Shown in pieces: positions 1 to 6,702 of a stretch of DNA of 7,909 nucleotides. Each line of letters begins with the position of its first letter. Within the stretch, counting starts at the first letter, position 1. Below the pieces are notes generated by a model, which saw only the letters and a program-made list of their open reading frames with translations, did not search any database and was not told the origin of the DNA. Position numbers and translations under genes: made by a program. Source of the DNA: an uncultured Lachnospiraceae bacterium (lineage in GTDB: Bacteria > Bacillota > Clostridia > Lachnospirales > Lachnospiraceae); NCBI GenBank assembly GCA_910586755.1, contig CAJUJM010000056.1, positions 1 to 7,909 of the forward strand, written 5' to 3'.

Positions 1-42
1 AAAATGAAAGAAATTCAGAAAAAGAGTAAGGGAAGGGAATAA
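1..42 (+). CDS. Possible 3' end of an upstream gene (partial, unknown product)
   Basis: Frame 1 is open from the window edge to a TAA at 40-42 and would encode a short Lys-rich tail (KMKEIQKKSKGRE). The stop lies 25 bases before an intrinsic terminator, which is where a gene end is expected. The product cannot be guessed from 13 residues. Frame 3 is also open from the edge, to a TAA at 27-29, so the reading frame is not certain. Confidence 0.3.
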   Translation, partial: KMKEIQKKSKGRE

Positions 43-65
43 ATTACCAAAGAGTAAAACGAAGG

Positions 66-120
66 AAAAAAACGCTATATAGCCTGTAAAATAAGACTGT
101 ACAGCGTTTTTCTGTTTTAT
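66..120 (+). terminator. Intrinsic terminator of the upstream gene
   Basis: Arms 68-82 and 97-111 pair over 15 positions with one A-C mismatch (77/102) and one G-U pair (80/99), around a 14-base loop. The base of the stem is an A run opposite a T run, and the 3' arm runs into a T-rich tail (107-118). The A run before the stem could let it also work weakly on the other strand. It separates the upstream gene from the glg promoter. Confidence 0.75.
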
Positions 121-323
121 AAACTGTCAAAGACGGGATTTTTCCTGCGGATTCAAGGGTTTGGTGAATTTTTACCAGCAGATTTTTTTGGACAAAAAAG
201 ATACATTTAGTATGTTGAAAAACAAAAATATACAACATATGGATTAATATGCAATATTTTAAATATTATAGAAGAAAGTGTCGGAAAATGCACAAAAAAT
301 ACAAGAAAAAGATCTTTAATTTG
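121..323. other. AT-rich leader region upstream of glgC, no gene
   Basis: No believable gene is visible here on either strand. The stretch becomes very AT-rich towards glgC and holds two short dyads. One has arms TATGTTG (211-217) and CAACATA (233-239) around 15 bases. The other is a near-palindrome at 253-267 with arms AATATTT and AAATATT around one T. They lie about 60 to 140 bases upstream of the likely glgC -10 box, so a regulatory role is possible but unproven in such AT-rich DNA. Confidence 0.45.
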
Positions 324-352
324 TTCACTATTTATGAAAAGTATGGTATAAT
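324..352 (+). promoter_or_regulatory. Sigma-A promoter of glgC-glgD
   Basis: A perfect -10 box TATAAT at 347-352 is preceded by TGG, giving an extended -10 (TGn). A weaker -35 box TTCACT at 324-329 (4 of 6 consensus bases) sits at the ideal 17-base spacing. Transcription would begin near 359, leaving a leader of about 30 bases before the GTG start of glgC. The promoter lies inside the longest open frame of glgC, so upstream ATG codons cannot serve this transcript. Confidence 0.75.
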
Positions 353-389
353 AGAGGCATTACTAAATTTAACAGCAAGAGGTGATAAC

Positions 390-1664
390 GTGATTAAGAA
401 AGAAATGATAGCCATGCTTTTAGCTGGCGGACAGGGAAGCCGCCTGGGAGTCCTGACTCAGAAAGTGGCCAAGCCGGCGGTATCATTCGGGGGAAAATAC
501 CGCATCATTGACTTCCCTCTCAGCAACTGCATCAATTCTGGAGTTGACACAGTCGGAGTTCTGACTCAGTATCAGCCGTTACGTTTAAATTCTCATATCG
601 GAATCGGGATTCCGTGGGACTTAGACCGGAATGTAGGAGGTGTTACAGTTCTGCCGCCTTATGAGAAAAGCAAGGGCAGCGACTGGTATACCGGAACGGC
701 TAACGCTATTTACCAAAACCTGGAGTATATGGAGAGCTATAATCCGGACTATGTTCTAATCCTTTCCGGCGACCATATCTATAAGATGGATTATGAGGTT
801 ATGCTGGATTATCACAAAGCGAACAATGCCGACATTACCATTGCTGCTATGCCGGTTCCGATTGAGGAAGCCAGCCGGTTTGGCGTAGTAATTACGGATG
901 AAAGCAACCGGATTACGGAATTTGAGGAGAAGCCTCCGGTGCCCAGAAGCAACCTGGCATCTATGGGGATTTACATTTTCTCCTGGCCTGTATTGCGGGA
1001 TGCCCTGATTAAGATGCAGGATGAGCCGGGCTGCGATTTTGGCAAGCACATTATCCCTTACTGTCATGGAAAAGGCGACCGTATTTTTGCATATGAGTAT
1101 AATGGCTACTGGAAAGACGTAGGGACACTGGGCTCTTATTGGGAAGCGAATATGGAGCTGATTGATATTATTCCGGAGTTTAATCTGTATGAGGAATATT
1201 GGAGGGTTTATACCAAGAGCGATATTATACCTCCCCAGTACATCGCTTCTGAAGCAGTGATTGAAAGAAGTATTATCGGCGAAGGCACTGAGATTTACGG
1301 CAAGGTTTATAATTCTGTAATCGGCGCTGGCGTTACCATCGGAAAGGGCGCGGTAGTTCGTGACTCCATTATTATGCAAAGCAGTAAGATTGGAGAAGGC
1401 GCGGCTGTAAATAAAGCCATTGTGGCGGAAGACGTATGTATCGGTCAGAATGCAGAAATCGGCGTTGGCGAATATGCGCCCAGCACATATGATCCTAAGG
1501 TTTATCAATTTGATTTAGTTACCATCGGTGAACACTCCGTAATCCCGGATGGCGTGAAGATCGGCAAAAATACCGCTATTTCCGGCCTCACTGAGGCGGC
1601 AGACTATCCTGATGGAACATTGGCAAGCGGAGACTACATTATAAAGGCAGGGGGCATAAGATGA
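390..1664 (+). CDS. glgC: Glucose-1-phosphate adenylyltransferase (ADP-glucose pyrophosphorylase), catalytic subunit
   Basis: GlgC makes ADP-glucose from glucose 1-phosphate and ATP, the committed step of bacterial glycogen synthesis, in the cytoplasm. The 424-residue protein has the nucleotide loop GGQGSRLG (13-20) and the AKPAV motif with Lys28. It also has GDHIYKMDY (127-135) with the expected catalytic Asp128, FEEKP (178-182) with the sugar-phosphate-binding Lys181, and YWKDVGT (240-246) with the metal-site Asp243. Hexapeptide repeats of a left-handed beta-helix run from about 285 to 395. All key residues are present. I chose the GTG at 390 because AGAGGTGA (378-385) lies just before it and the -10 box (347-352) falls inside the longer frame that starts at 249. 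Internal ATG 405 is a less likely start. Its stop overlaps the glgD start in ATGA, so the two genes are translationally coupled. Confidence 0.95.
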   Translation: MIKKEMIAMLLAGGQGSRLGVLTQKVAKPAVSFGGKYRIIDFPLSNCINSGVDTVGVLTQYQPLRLNSHIGIGIPWDLDRNVGGVTVLPPYEKSKGSDWYTGTANAIYQNLEYMESYNPDYVLILSGDHIYKMDYEVMLDYHKANNADITIAAMPVPIEEASRFGVVITDESNRITEFEEKPPVPRSNLASMGIYIFSWPVLRDALIKMQDEPGCDFGKHIIPYCHGKGDRIFAYEYNGYWKDVGTLGSYWEANMELIDIIPEFNLYEEYWRVYTKSDIIPPQYIASEAVIERSIIGEGTEIYGKVYNSVIGAGVTIGKGAVVRDSIIMQSSKIGEGAAVNKAIVAEDVCIGQNAEIGVGEYAPSTYDPKVYQFDLVTIGEHSVIPDGVKIGKNTAISGLTEAADYPDGTLASGDYIIKAGGIR

Positions 1665-2782
1665 GAGCAATCGGTATCGTTTTAGCAGGCGGCAACAGCA
1701 AGAGGATGCGTGAGCTTTCCAACAAGAGGGCAATCGCAGCAATGCCGGTGGCTGGAAGCTACCGCAGCATTGACTTTGCACTGAGCAATATGACCAATTC
1801 CCATATTCAGAATGTGGCTGTATTTACCCAGTATAATTCCCGTTCCTTAAACCTGCATTTAAGCTCATCCAAGTGGTGGGACTTTGGCAGAAAGCAGGGA
1901 GGGCTTTTCGTATTCACTCCCACGATTACTGCGGAGAGCAGCGACTGGTATCGCGGAACAGCAGACGCATTATATCAGAATCTCTCTTTCTTAAAGAACA
2001 GTCATGAGCCTTATGTGGTAATTGCAGCCGGAGACGGCATTTATAAGATGGACTATAATAAGGTTCTGGAATACCACATTGAGAAAAAGGCGGATATTAC
2101 GGTTGTCTGTAAAAAGATGTCAGAGGGTGAGGACGTTACCCGCTTTGGCTGTGTAAAGATTAATGATGACGGGCGTATCGTAGACTTTGAGGAGAAGCCT
2201 ATGATATCGGACGCAAATACCATTTCCTGCGGCATCTATGTGATCCGCCGGCGTCAGCTTATTGAACTGATTGAGCGCTGTGCGGCAGAAGATCGCTATG
2301 ATTTTGTAAATGACATTCTGGTTCGTTACAAGAACTTAAAGAGAATTTATGCATATAAGATGGACACCTATTGGAGCAATATCGCTTCCGTTGAGTCCTA
2401 CTATAAGACCAATATGGACTTTTTAAAGCCAGAGGTAAGAGACTACTTCTTTAAGCAGTATCCGGATGTTTACTCTAAGATTGACGATATGCCGCCGGCC
2501 AAATATAATCCCGGCGCTATTGTGAAGAACAGCCTGATTTCCAGCGGCTGTATCTTAAACGGTATGGTTGAAAACTCTGTCCTGTTTAAGCAGGCGTATA
2601 TTGGAAATAACTGTATCATCAAAAACTCCATTATTTTGAATGATGTATATATTGGGGACAATACAGTGATTGAAAACTGTATCGTTGAGAGCCGTGATAC
2701 CATTCGTGCCAACACAACTCATATCGGAACCCCCGACAATATTAAGATTGTTGTGGAGAAGAATGAGAGGTATACCATATAA
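1661..2782 (+). CDS. glgD: GlgD, non-catalytic partner subunit of ADP-glucose pyrophosphorylase
   Basis: GlgD is a GlgC paralogue found in many Firmicutes; it joins GlgC in a mixed complex and raises its activity. The 373-residue protein has the same layout: a nucleotidyltransferase fold (1 to about 245) and then beta-helix hexapeptide repeats (about 285-355). The active site is worn down. The loop reads GGNSKR (10-15) instead of GGQGSR, the AKPAV lysine is Ile25, GDH has become GDG (124-126), and the metal-site Asp of YWKDVGT is Asn240 in YWSNIA. FEEKP (176-180) is kept. These changes fit a regulatory subunit rather than an independent enzyme. The ATG overlaps the glgC stop by 4 bases, which implies coupled translation and fixed stoichiometry. 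The assignment is firm; the lack of activity is inferred from the residues. Confidence 0.93.
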   Translation: MRAIGIVLAGGNSKRMRELSNKRAIAAMPVAGSYRSIDFALSNMTNSHIQNVAVFTQYNSRSLNLHLSSSKWWDFGRKQGGLFVFTPTITAESSDWYRGTADALYQNLSFLKNSHEPYVVIAAGDGIYKMDYNKVLEYHIEKKADITVVCKKMSEGEDVTRFGCVKINDDGRIVDFEEKPMISDANTISCGIYVIRRRQLIELIERCAAEDRYDFVNDILVRYKNLKRIYAYKMDTYWSNIASVESYYKTNMDFLKPEVRDYFFKQYPDVYSKIDDMPPAKYNPGAIVKNSLISSGCILNGMVENSVLFKQAYIGNNCIIKNSIILNDVYIGDNTVIENCIVESRDTIRANTTHIGTPDNIKIVVEKNERYTI

Positions 2783-2870
2783 GACGAATACAGCCGGTAT
2801 AGCGGCGCGGGGGCGCTGCCAGGCAAAAGACATCGCAGTGGCGAGAGAAGATTGATGGAGGGGTTACAGT
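2783..2870 (+). other. glgD-spoVG spacer with a GC-rich hairpin
   Basis: The 88-base spacer contains a tight hairpin with arms GCGGCGC (2802-2808) and GCGCTGC (2813-2819), one G-U pair and a GGGG loop. No T run follows, so it is not a standard terminator. It could set the ratio of glg to spoVG message by shielding against 3' exonucleases or by partial attenuation. I see no convincing promoter here, so spoVG may be co-transcribed with glgCD. Confidence 0.4.
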
Positions 2871-3155
2871 ATGCAGATTACAGATGTAAGAGTGAGACGA
2901 ATTGAGAAGGAAGGAAAGATGAAAGCAATTGTTTCCATCACCCTGGACAATGAATTTGTCATCCACGACATTAAAGTAATTGAAGGAGAAAAAGGCTTGT
3001 TTATTGCAATGCCCAGCCGCAAGGCGGCGGACGGAGAATATCGGGACATCGCACATCCCATTAACTCCGGCACCAGGGATATGATTCAGAGAGTGATTTT
3101 AGATAAGTATACAACGACATTGCTGGAAAATCCGGATGAGGATGGGGTTGTGTGA
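2871..3155 (+). CDS. spoVG: SpoVG family nucleic-acid-binding regulator
   Basis: SpoVG is a small, widely conserved Firmicutes regulator. It was named for its role in spore cortex formation and division control in Bacillus, and members bind DNA or RNA. The 94-residue product matches the family from end to end: MQITDVRVRR at the start, a DNEFVIHDIKVIEG segment (26-39), GLFIAMPSRK (42-51) and RDIAHPIN (58-65). A variable acidic tail of normal length follows. The start is set by GGAGGGG (2857-2863), 7 bases before ATG 2871, an unusually strong ribosome site. In Bacillus the gene lies near glmU; here it follows glgCD and is closed by a strong terminator, so it is probably the last gene of the glg transcript. 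Confidence 0.95.
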   Translation: MQITDVRVRRIEKEGKMKAIVSITLDNEFVIHDIKVIEGEKGLFIAMPSRKAADGEYRDIAHPINSGTRDMIQRVILDKYTTTLLENPDEDGVV

Positions 3156-3175
3156 ATTCGGAGAGTACCTTTTCC

Positions 3176-3204
3176 AGGGAGGGGCACCGCCCCTTCCTTT
3201 TTTT
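3176..3204 (+). terminator. Intrinsic terminator after spoVG
   Basis: Ten-base arms AGGGAGGGGC (3176-3185) and GCCCCTTCCT (3189-3198) pair with a single G-U and a 3-base loop (ACC). A run of seven T (3198-3204) follows. It lies 20 bases after the spoVG stop and isolates the glgC-glgD-spoVG transcript from yyaC. Confidence 0.92.
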
Positions 3205-3206
3205 GT

Positions 3207-3236
3207 GCATAAAATCCCCCGCCCATGTCTATAATG
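3207..3236 (+). promoter_or_regulatory. Candidate forespore (sigma-F-like) promoter of yyaC
   Basis: GCATA at 3207-3211 is followed 15 bases later by GTCTATAATG (3227-3236). This resembles the sigma-F pattern (GYWTA, about 15 bases, then GGnnAnAnT), missing the second G. The same region holds TATAAT (3230-3235), so a housekeeping promoter is an alternative, but nothing at the right spacing looks like TTGACA. A start near 3242 leaves about 26 bases before the yyaC ATG at 3268. Confidence 0.45.
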
Positions 3237-3267
3237 AAAATAAATGGACAAACAAGGCGGTAAAATA

Positions 3268-3864
3268 ATGAAATTTTGGGAACGTATCGCTGTGCACACA
3301 CAGCAGGAAATATATTATTACGATACACACCGCGGCTTTGATGCCAGAAATCTGGCGGGACGGCTGTATGAAATGATATTGGACGAGCTTGACAGAGGAA
3401 AAAAAGGCGTAGTCTTCCTGTGCATCGGCACAGACCGATCCACAGGAGACAGTCTGGGACCGCTGATTGGATATAAATTAAAAGGAAGACAGAACCAGGA
3501 TATTCCGGTATTCGGCACCTTGGAACGACCGGTTCATGCCATGAATCTGGATGACTACATGCACTTTTTGCAGGAAGACTACTCGGATTATGTGGTAGTG
3601 GCCATTGATGCGTCGGTGGGAAAGTCCGACCATGTAGGTTATGTAACTTTGGGGCGAGGGGCATTAAAGCCGGGACTGGGAGTCAGCAAAGAATTGAGAG
3701 AGGTAGGCGACATTTTTATTACCGGCATTGTAGGCGGCTGCGGGAATTATGATCCGTTAATGCTTCAAAGCGTCCGTCTGTCTGTGGTAATGCGCCTGGC
3801 AGACTGTATCAGCGAAAGTATTTGTCTTGTCGAAAAGTTATGTGTAAATGCAGCAGTGGTTTGA
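3268..3864 (+). CDS. yyaC: YyaC family spore protein (DUF1256), GPR/hydrogenase-maturation-protease-like
   Basis: YyaC proteins occur in endospore formers and are annotated as putative spore proteases related in fold to the germination protease GPR and hydrogenase maturation proteases; the substrate is unknown. The 198-residue product carries the family signatures: GTDRSTGDSLGPLIG (54-68), a DD-containing MNLDDYM segment (92-98), AIDASVG (112-118) and a GGCGNYDPLMLQSVRL stretch near 160-175. Asp61 and Asp114 are in positions where such folds bind metal, but this role is inferred. I chose ATG 3268 because AAGGCGG (3254-3260) lies 7 bases before it. ATG 3244 would start almost at the expected transcription start and has no ribosome site. 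The gene sits alone between a terminator and the next promoter. Confidence 0.88.
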   Translation: MKFWERIAVHTQQEIYYYDTHRGFDARNLAGRLYEMILDELDRGKKGVVFLCIGTDRSTGDSLGPLIGYKLKGRQNQDIPVFGTLERPVHAMNLDDYMHFLQEDYSDYVVVAIDASVGKSDHVGYVTLGRGALKPGLGVSKELREVGDIFITGIVGGCGNYDPLMLQSVRLSVVMRLADCISESICLVEKLCVNAAVV

Positions 3865-3915
3865 CAGGATTCGCAGACTGCTTGTGCTATTCTTAATGAG
3901 ATAGAATAGGAAAGC
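3861..3915 (+). promoter_or_regulatory. Candidate promoter with a dyad, upstream of the LysM gene
   Basis: TTGACA (3861-3866) overlaps the yyaC stop codon. An extended -10, TGTGC followed by TATTCT (3888-3893), lies downstream, but the 21-base spacing is too long for these two to work as a normal pair, so the -10 may act mainly through its TG extension. The -10 lies in one arm of a perfect dyad: CTATTCT (3887-3893) and AGAATAG (3903-3909) around 9 bases, with outer arms GCTT (3880-3883) and AAGC (3912-3915). The structure ends right at the ribosome site AGGGTGA (3916-3922). Confidence 0.45.
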
Positions 3916-3928
3916 AGGGTGAAGTGTT

Positions 3929-5263
3929 ATGGGAGAATTGTATAATCCATTCCCCAAATTGCCAAAAAATATCCGGCAGATCGGGGAACGGGACCAGATG
4001 GTCCGGCTGTATGTGGAAGATTATGTAAATACGTATTTAAAGCGGCTGTATCCGGCAGGTGGACAAGATCTGCGGATAGGGCTGCTTTTAGGCAGTGCAG
4101 AGGAGCATGAGGGCGTGCCATTTATCTTTGTAGACGGAGCCCTGGAGATGGACGGAGTAACCCAGGAAGGAGAAGTGGTTGCATTTACGGAGGAAGCCTG
4201 GAAACGGGCATATCAAAATATAGAAGGGCAGTTTCCAAAAAGAACGGTTCAGGGATGGTTTTTGTGCGGAACTCCCGGATGCACGTTAAGCCCGCTAAAC
4301 TACTGGAAGCAGCACAGCCAGTATTTTAACGGAAAAAATCAGATTATGTACTTAAATGGAGGACTGGAAGGGGATGAAGCAATCTACATAACCTCCAGAG
4401 ACGGGTTTTATAAATTGGAAGGCCATTGCATCTACTATGAGCGGAACCAGATGATGCAGGACTATATGATTTCAAGAAAAGATAATAAACGGGTGGAGGC
4501 CGGAGGCAGCGACCCGGTAATCCGGGATTTCAGACAGAAAATGGAGGCCAAAAAGGTTCAGGCAACCAACCGAAAAAACACCATAACTGTTTTAGGCGGT
4601 CTGTGCAGTGCTTTGACAGTGCTGGTTTTGGCCGGAGGCGTTACCATGTTCAATAATTATGAAAAGATGAGGGACATGGAAAGTGTAATCGCCTCTGTCC
4701 TTCCTGCCGGAGCAGAAGGGTGGGAAAGCCTGAGAGGACAGGGAAAACAGGCTGAGAATGAAAAGACTAAGGGAAAAACAGACGGCTCAAAAACGGAAAG
4801 CCGCCCTGAAATTATAATTGAGCAGGTATCCGGAGATGTATTTCCCACTGAAGATTCTGCAGAAGAGGCTGAGCCAGTGGGGGCAGAAGGAGTCAATTCA
4901 GGTATTGAAACAGCTGGCGGGAATGCAGAAACACCTGAACAGGAGGAGCTTTACATAACCACAGAAAACGGACAGGCAGTTAACAGTCAGACCGCAGCGC
5001 CTGAAAACAGCGGAGAACAGCAGGCGGATAGCAATGCGGCGCAGGGAGAAGGAGTTCAGGTATCCGTGCAGCCTCTTACAGAGCCGGGAACAGGGCAGAT
5101 GTATTATACTGTTCAGGAGGGAGAAACCCTGTACGGAATTTGCTTTAAACTCTACCAGAGCGTCAATAATCTGGAAGATATTTGCGCCTGGAATGGCCTG
5201 GAGAATGAAGATGTAATTGTTGCAGGAAGGCAGCTGATTGTACCGGAAACTGCGATTCCGTAA
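3929..5263 (+). CDS. Single-pass membrane protein: degenerate JAMM/MPN-like domain, transmembrane helix, linker, LysM
   Basis: This 444-residue protein is probably a peptidoglycan-anchored membrane protein of unknown function. The N-terminal part (about 20-175) has no standard name known to me, but its pattern resembles a JAMM/MPN domain. RIGLLLG (49-55) is in the place of the MPN GLLLG strand, and VQGWFLCGTPGCTLSPLN (107-124) is in the place of VVGWYHSHPGxGxxLSxxD. The metal ligands are gone (His-x-His reads Leu-Cys-Gly, the final Asp is Asn124), so it should not be an active metalloprotease. A hydrophobic helix lies at about 217-241, preceded by basic residues (cytoplasmic side). An acidic, Glu/Gly/Thr-rich linker follows (about 270-388), then a LysM domain (about 391-438, YYTVQEGETLYGI to QLIVP), which binds N-acetylglucosamine glycans. 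Expected topology is N-in, C-out. The start has AGGGTGA (3916-3922) 6 bases upstream. LysM and topology are solid; the MPN call is by eye. Confidence 0.85.
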   Translation: MGELYNPFPKLPKNIRQIGERDQMVRLYVEDYVNTYLKRLYPAGGQDLRIGLLLGSAEEHEGVPFIFVDGALEMDGVTQEGEVVAFTEEAWKRAYQNIEGQFPKRTVQGWFLCGTPGCTLSPLNYWKQHSQYFNGKNQIMYLNGGLEGDEAIYITSRDGFYKLEGHCIYYERNQMMQDYMISRKDNKRVEAGGSDPVIRDFRQKMEAKKVQATNRKNTITVLGGLCSALTVLVLAGGVTMFNNYEKMRDMESVIASVLPAGAEGWESLRGQGKQAENEKTKGKTDGSKTESRPEIIIEQVSGDVFPTEDSAEEAEPVGAEGVNSGIETAGGNAETPEQEELYITTENGQAVNSQTAAPENSGEQQADSNAAQGEGVQVSVQPLTEPGTGQMYYTVQEGETLYGICFKLYQSVNNLEDICAWNGLENEDVIVAGRQLIVPETAIP

Positions 5264-5315
5264 AAACATTGAAGCTTCCGAATAAAAATTTAATGCGTTT
5301 CTTCCCGAAATGTTG

Positions 5316-5321
5316 TATACT
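5316..5321 (+). promoter_or_regulatory. Candidate -10 box upstream of the DUF5711-like gene
   Basis: TATACT matches the sigma-A -10 consensus at 5 of 6 bases and lies 44 bases before the chosen start at 5365. No good -35 is visible at 16-18 bases upstream, so it may be weak, need an activator, or be chance. The 101-base gap after the LysM gene shows no terminator, so read-through from that gene is also possible. Confidence 0.35.
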
Positions 5322-5364
5322 GAAAGTAACGCCAGTAAGGCGGCATACCGAGGAGAGACAAAAA

Positions 5365-6702
5365 ATGAGTGATTTAAGCTCCATGAATCGGGAAAGAAAA
5401 AAGCAACAGCTTCGACGGCAGATGATTACCAACTATGAAGCAGAGCGGTCCGGCAGGCTTTCAAGGGAAGAGACAGCGGCAAGTAATCCGCAGTACATGA
5501 ATCAGGGCGATGACCTGGAAGAGGTAAAGGAAGTAAAGAAAGCCCATAAAAGAGTCATCCGCAGGAGGACAGTGATAGCTGGCGTGATCCTGTTTTTTTT
5601 AGCATCCGCAGCCGGAGGATTTTACTATTGGAAAAATTATTATCGATTTCAAAATTACCGGGTGAGCTGGGAGGTAAATCTGACAACTGGTGAGAGCGGT
5701 ATGGAGAGAAGCAACGCCAGATACGTGAATTTTGGAAAAAATGTTTTAAAATACACACGGGACGGCGCATCCTATATTGATAATAAGGGGAAAACCGTAT
5801 GGGTTCAGACCTTTGAAATGAAAACGCCTATTGTGGCAGTCAACGGATCTTTTGCAGCAGTCGCGGATCAGCAGGGCAACAGTATTTATATTTTTAATGA
5901 AGATGGTTATCAGGGAACTGCCTCCACCCTGCTTCCTATTGCAAGGGTTACCATATCCGGAAAGGGAGTGGTGGCAGCGGCTTTGGAGGACTCCAAATCC
6001 AGCTATGTTTCTATGTTCAAAAGGGACGGAAGCGACTTAAAGCTTACCATGAAATCTACTCTTTCGAAAAATGGATACCTGATGGACTTAAGCTTTTCCC
6101 CCGATGGAACTCAGCTTATCTGCTCTTATGCCTACATACAAAACAGCACGTTAAGAAGCAGAGTGGTTATCTATGACTATTCAGAAGAAGTGGGAGCAAA
6201 TATTCCCAACCGGATTGTCAGTGGAGATGACGAACATTTTGTAGATAAAGTGGTGCCCAGAGTTCAGTACCTGACAGAGACAGAAGCTTTTGCCTGTACG
6301 GACAAAGGGGTGGCATTTTTCTCATCAGAGAACAGGGCAAATCCGATGCTGACAGTTCAGACCGGGGAGGAAAGGATAGAAAGCCTGTTTTATTCAGAAA
6401 AATATGTGGGACTTGTAACCGCTAACAGCGCAGGACCAGAACCGGAAAAGCTGGTGGTATATCGGAGCGATGGTACGAAAGTATTTGAAACGGGAGTGGA
6501 CTATGCTTATTTATCCGGAAATATTGATGGGGATTATGTGATCCTTTATAATGATAATTCTTGTAAAATTTATAACATGCGGGGAGTGGAAAAGTTCTCA
6601 GGGGAGGTAGATTTCCAAATATCGCAAATTACCTGCGGCAGTCTGCCAAATCAGTTTATTTTGACAGGAGCGCAGAAGATGCAGGCTATTACGCTTAGAT
6701 AA
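5365..6702 (+). CDS. DUF5711-like membrane protein with an extracytoplasmic beta-propeller-like domain
   Basis: A 445-residue single-pass membrane protein of unknown function, similar as far as I can recognise to the DUF5711 family of Clostridia. The first 68 residues are very basic and charged and should be cytoplasmic. A hydrophobic helix at about 69-88 follows RRR (66-68), giving an N-in, C-out orientation. The rest (about 95-445) is a run of beta-rich repeats of WD40/PQQ-like style, for example LSFSPDGTQLICSY (242-255) and VVYRSDGTKVFETG (364-377), suggesting an external propeller that binds a partner. No catalytic motif is seen. The open frame extends back to TTG 5269, but AGGAGAG (5351-5357) lies 7 bases before ATG 5365 and a possible -10 falls inside the extension, so I use 5365. 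With the LysM gene upstream it forms a pair of bitopic envelope proteins. Confidence 0.82.
   Translation: MSDLSSMNRERKKQQLRRQMITNYEAERSGRLSREETAASNPQYMNQGDDLEEVKEVKKAHKRVIRRRTVIAGVILFFLASAAGGFYYWKNYYRFQNYRVSWEVNLTTGESGMERSNARYVNFGKNVLKYTRDGASYIDNKGKTVWVQTFEMKTPIVAVNGSFAAVADQQGNSIYIFNEDGYQGTASTLLPIARVTISGKGVVAAALEDSKSSYVSMFKRDGSDLKLTMKSTLSKNGYLMDLSFSPDGTQLICSYAYIQNSTLRSRVVIYDYSEEVGANIPNRIVSGDDEHFVDKVVPRVQYLTETEAFACTDKGVAFFSSENRANPMLTVQTGEERIESLFYSEKYVGLVTANSAGPEPEKLVVYRSDGTKVFETGVDYAYLSGNIDGDYVILYNDNSCKIYNMRGVEKFSGEVDFQISQITCGSLPNQFILTGAQKMQAITLR

Noticed and set aside
183..199. TTTTTT and AAAAAA arms around GGAC as a hairpin
   Set aside because: Pure A-T arms in homopolymer runs; expected by chance and too weak to act as a terminator.
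44..238. 64-residue minus-strand frame in the leader
   Set aside because: It runs through the terminator hairpin and AT-rich DNA, with no ribosome site and no family resemblance.
249..389. 47-residue N-terminal extension of GlgC from ATG 249
   Set aside because: It is not part of the GlgC family, is very basic and AT-rich, contains the likely -10 box, and a good ribosome site precedes GTG 390.
756..1508. 250-residue open frame on the minus strand
   Set aside because: It is fully antisense to glgC, has no recognisable domain, and the sense strand encodes a clear conserved enzyme.
2766..2790. Sigma-H-like promoter for spoVG (AGAGGTAT followed by GAAT)
   Set aside because: The AGG to GAAT distance is 18 bases, about 3 shorter than the Bacillus spoVG promoter arrangement, and it overlaps the glgD coding end.
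2802..2819. GC-rich hairpin as an intrinsic terminator
   Set aside because: No T run follows the stem; kept only as a possible RNA structure.
2670..2855. 61-residue + strand frame across the glgD end
   Set aside because: Out-of-frame shadow of glgD running into the spacer, with no ribosome site or recognisable sequence.
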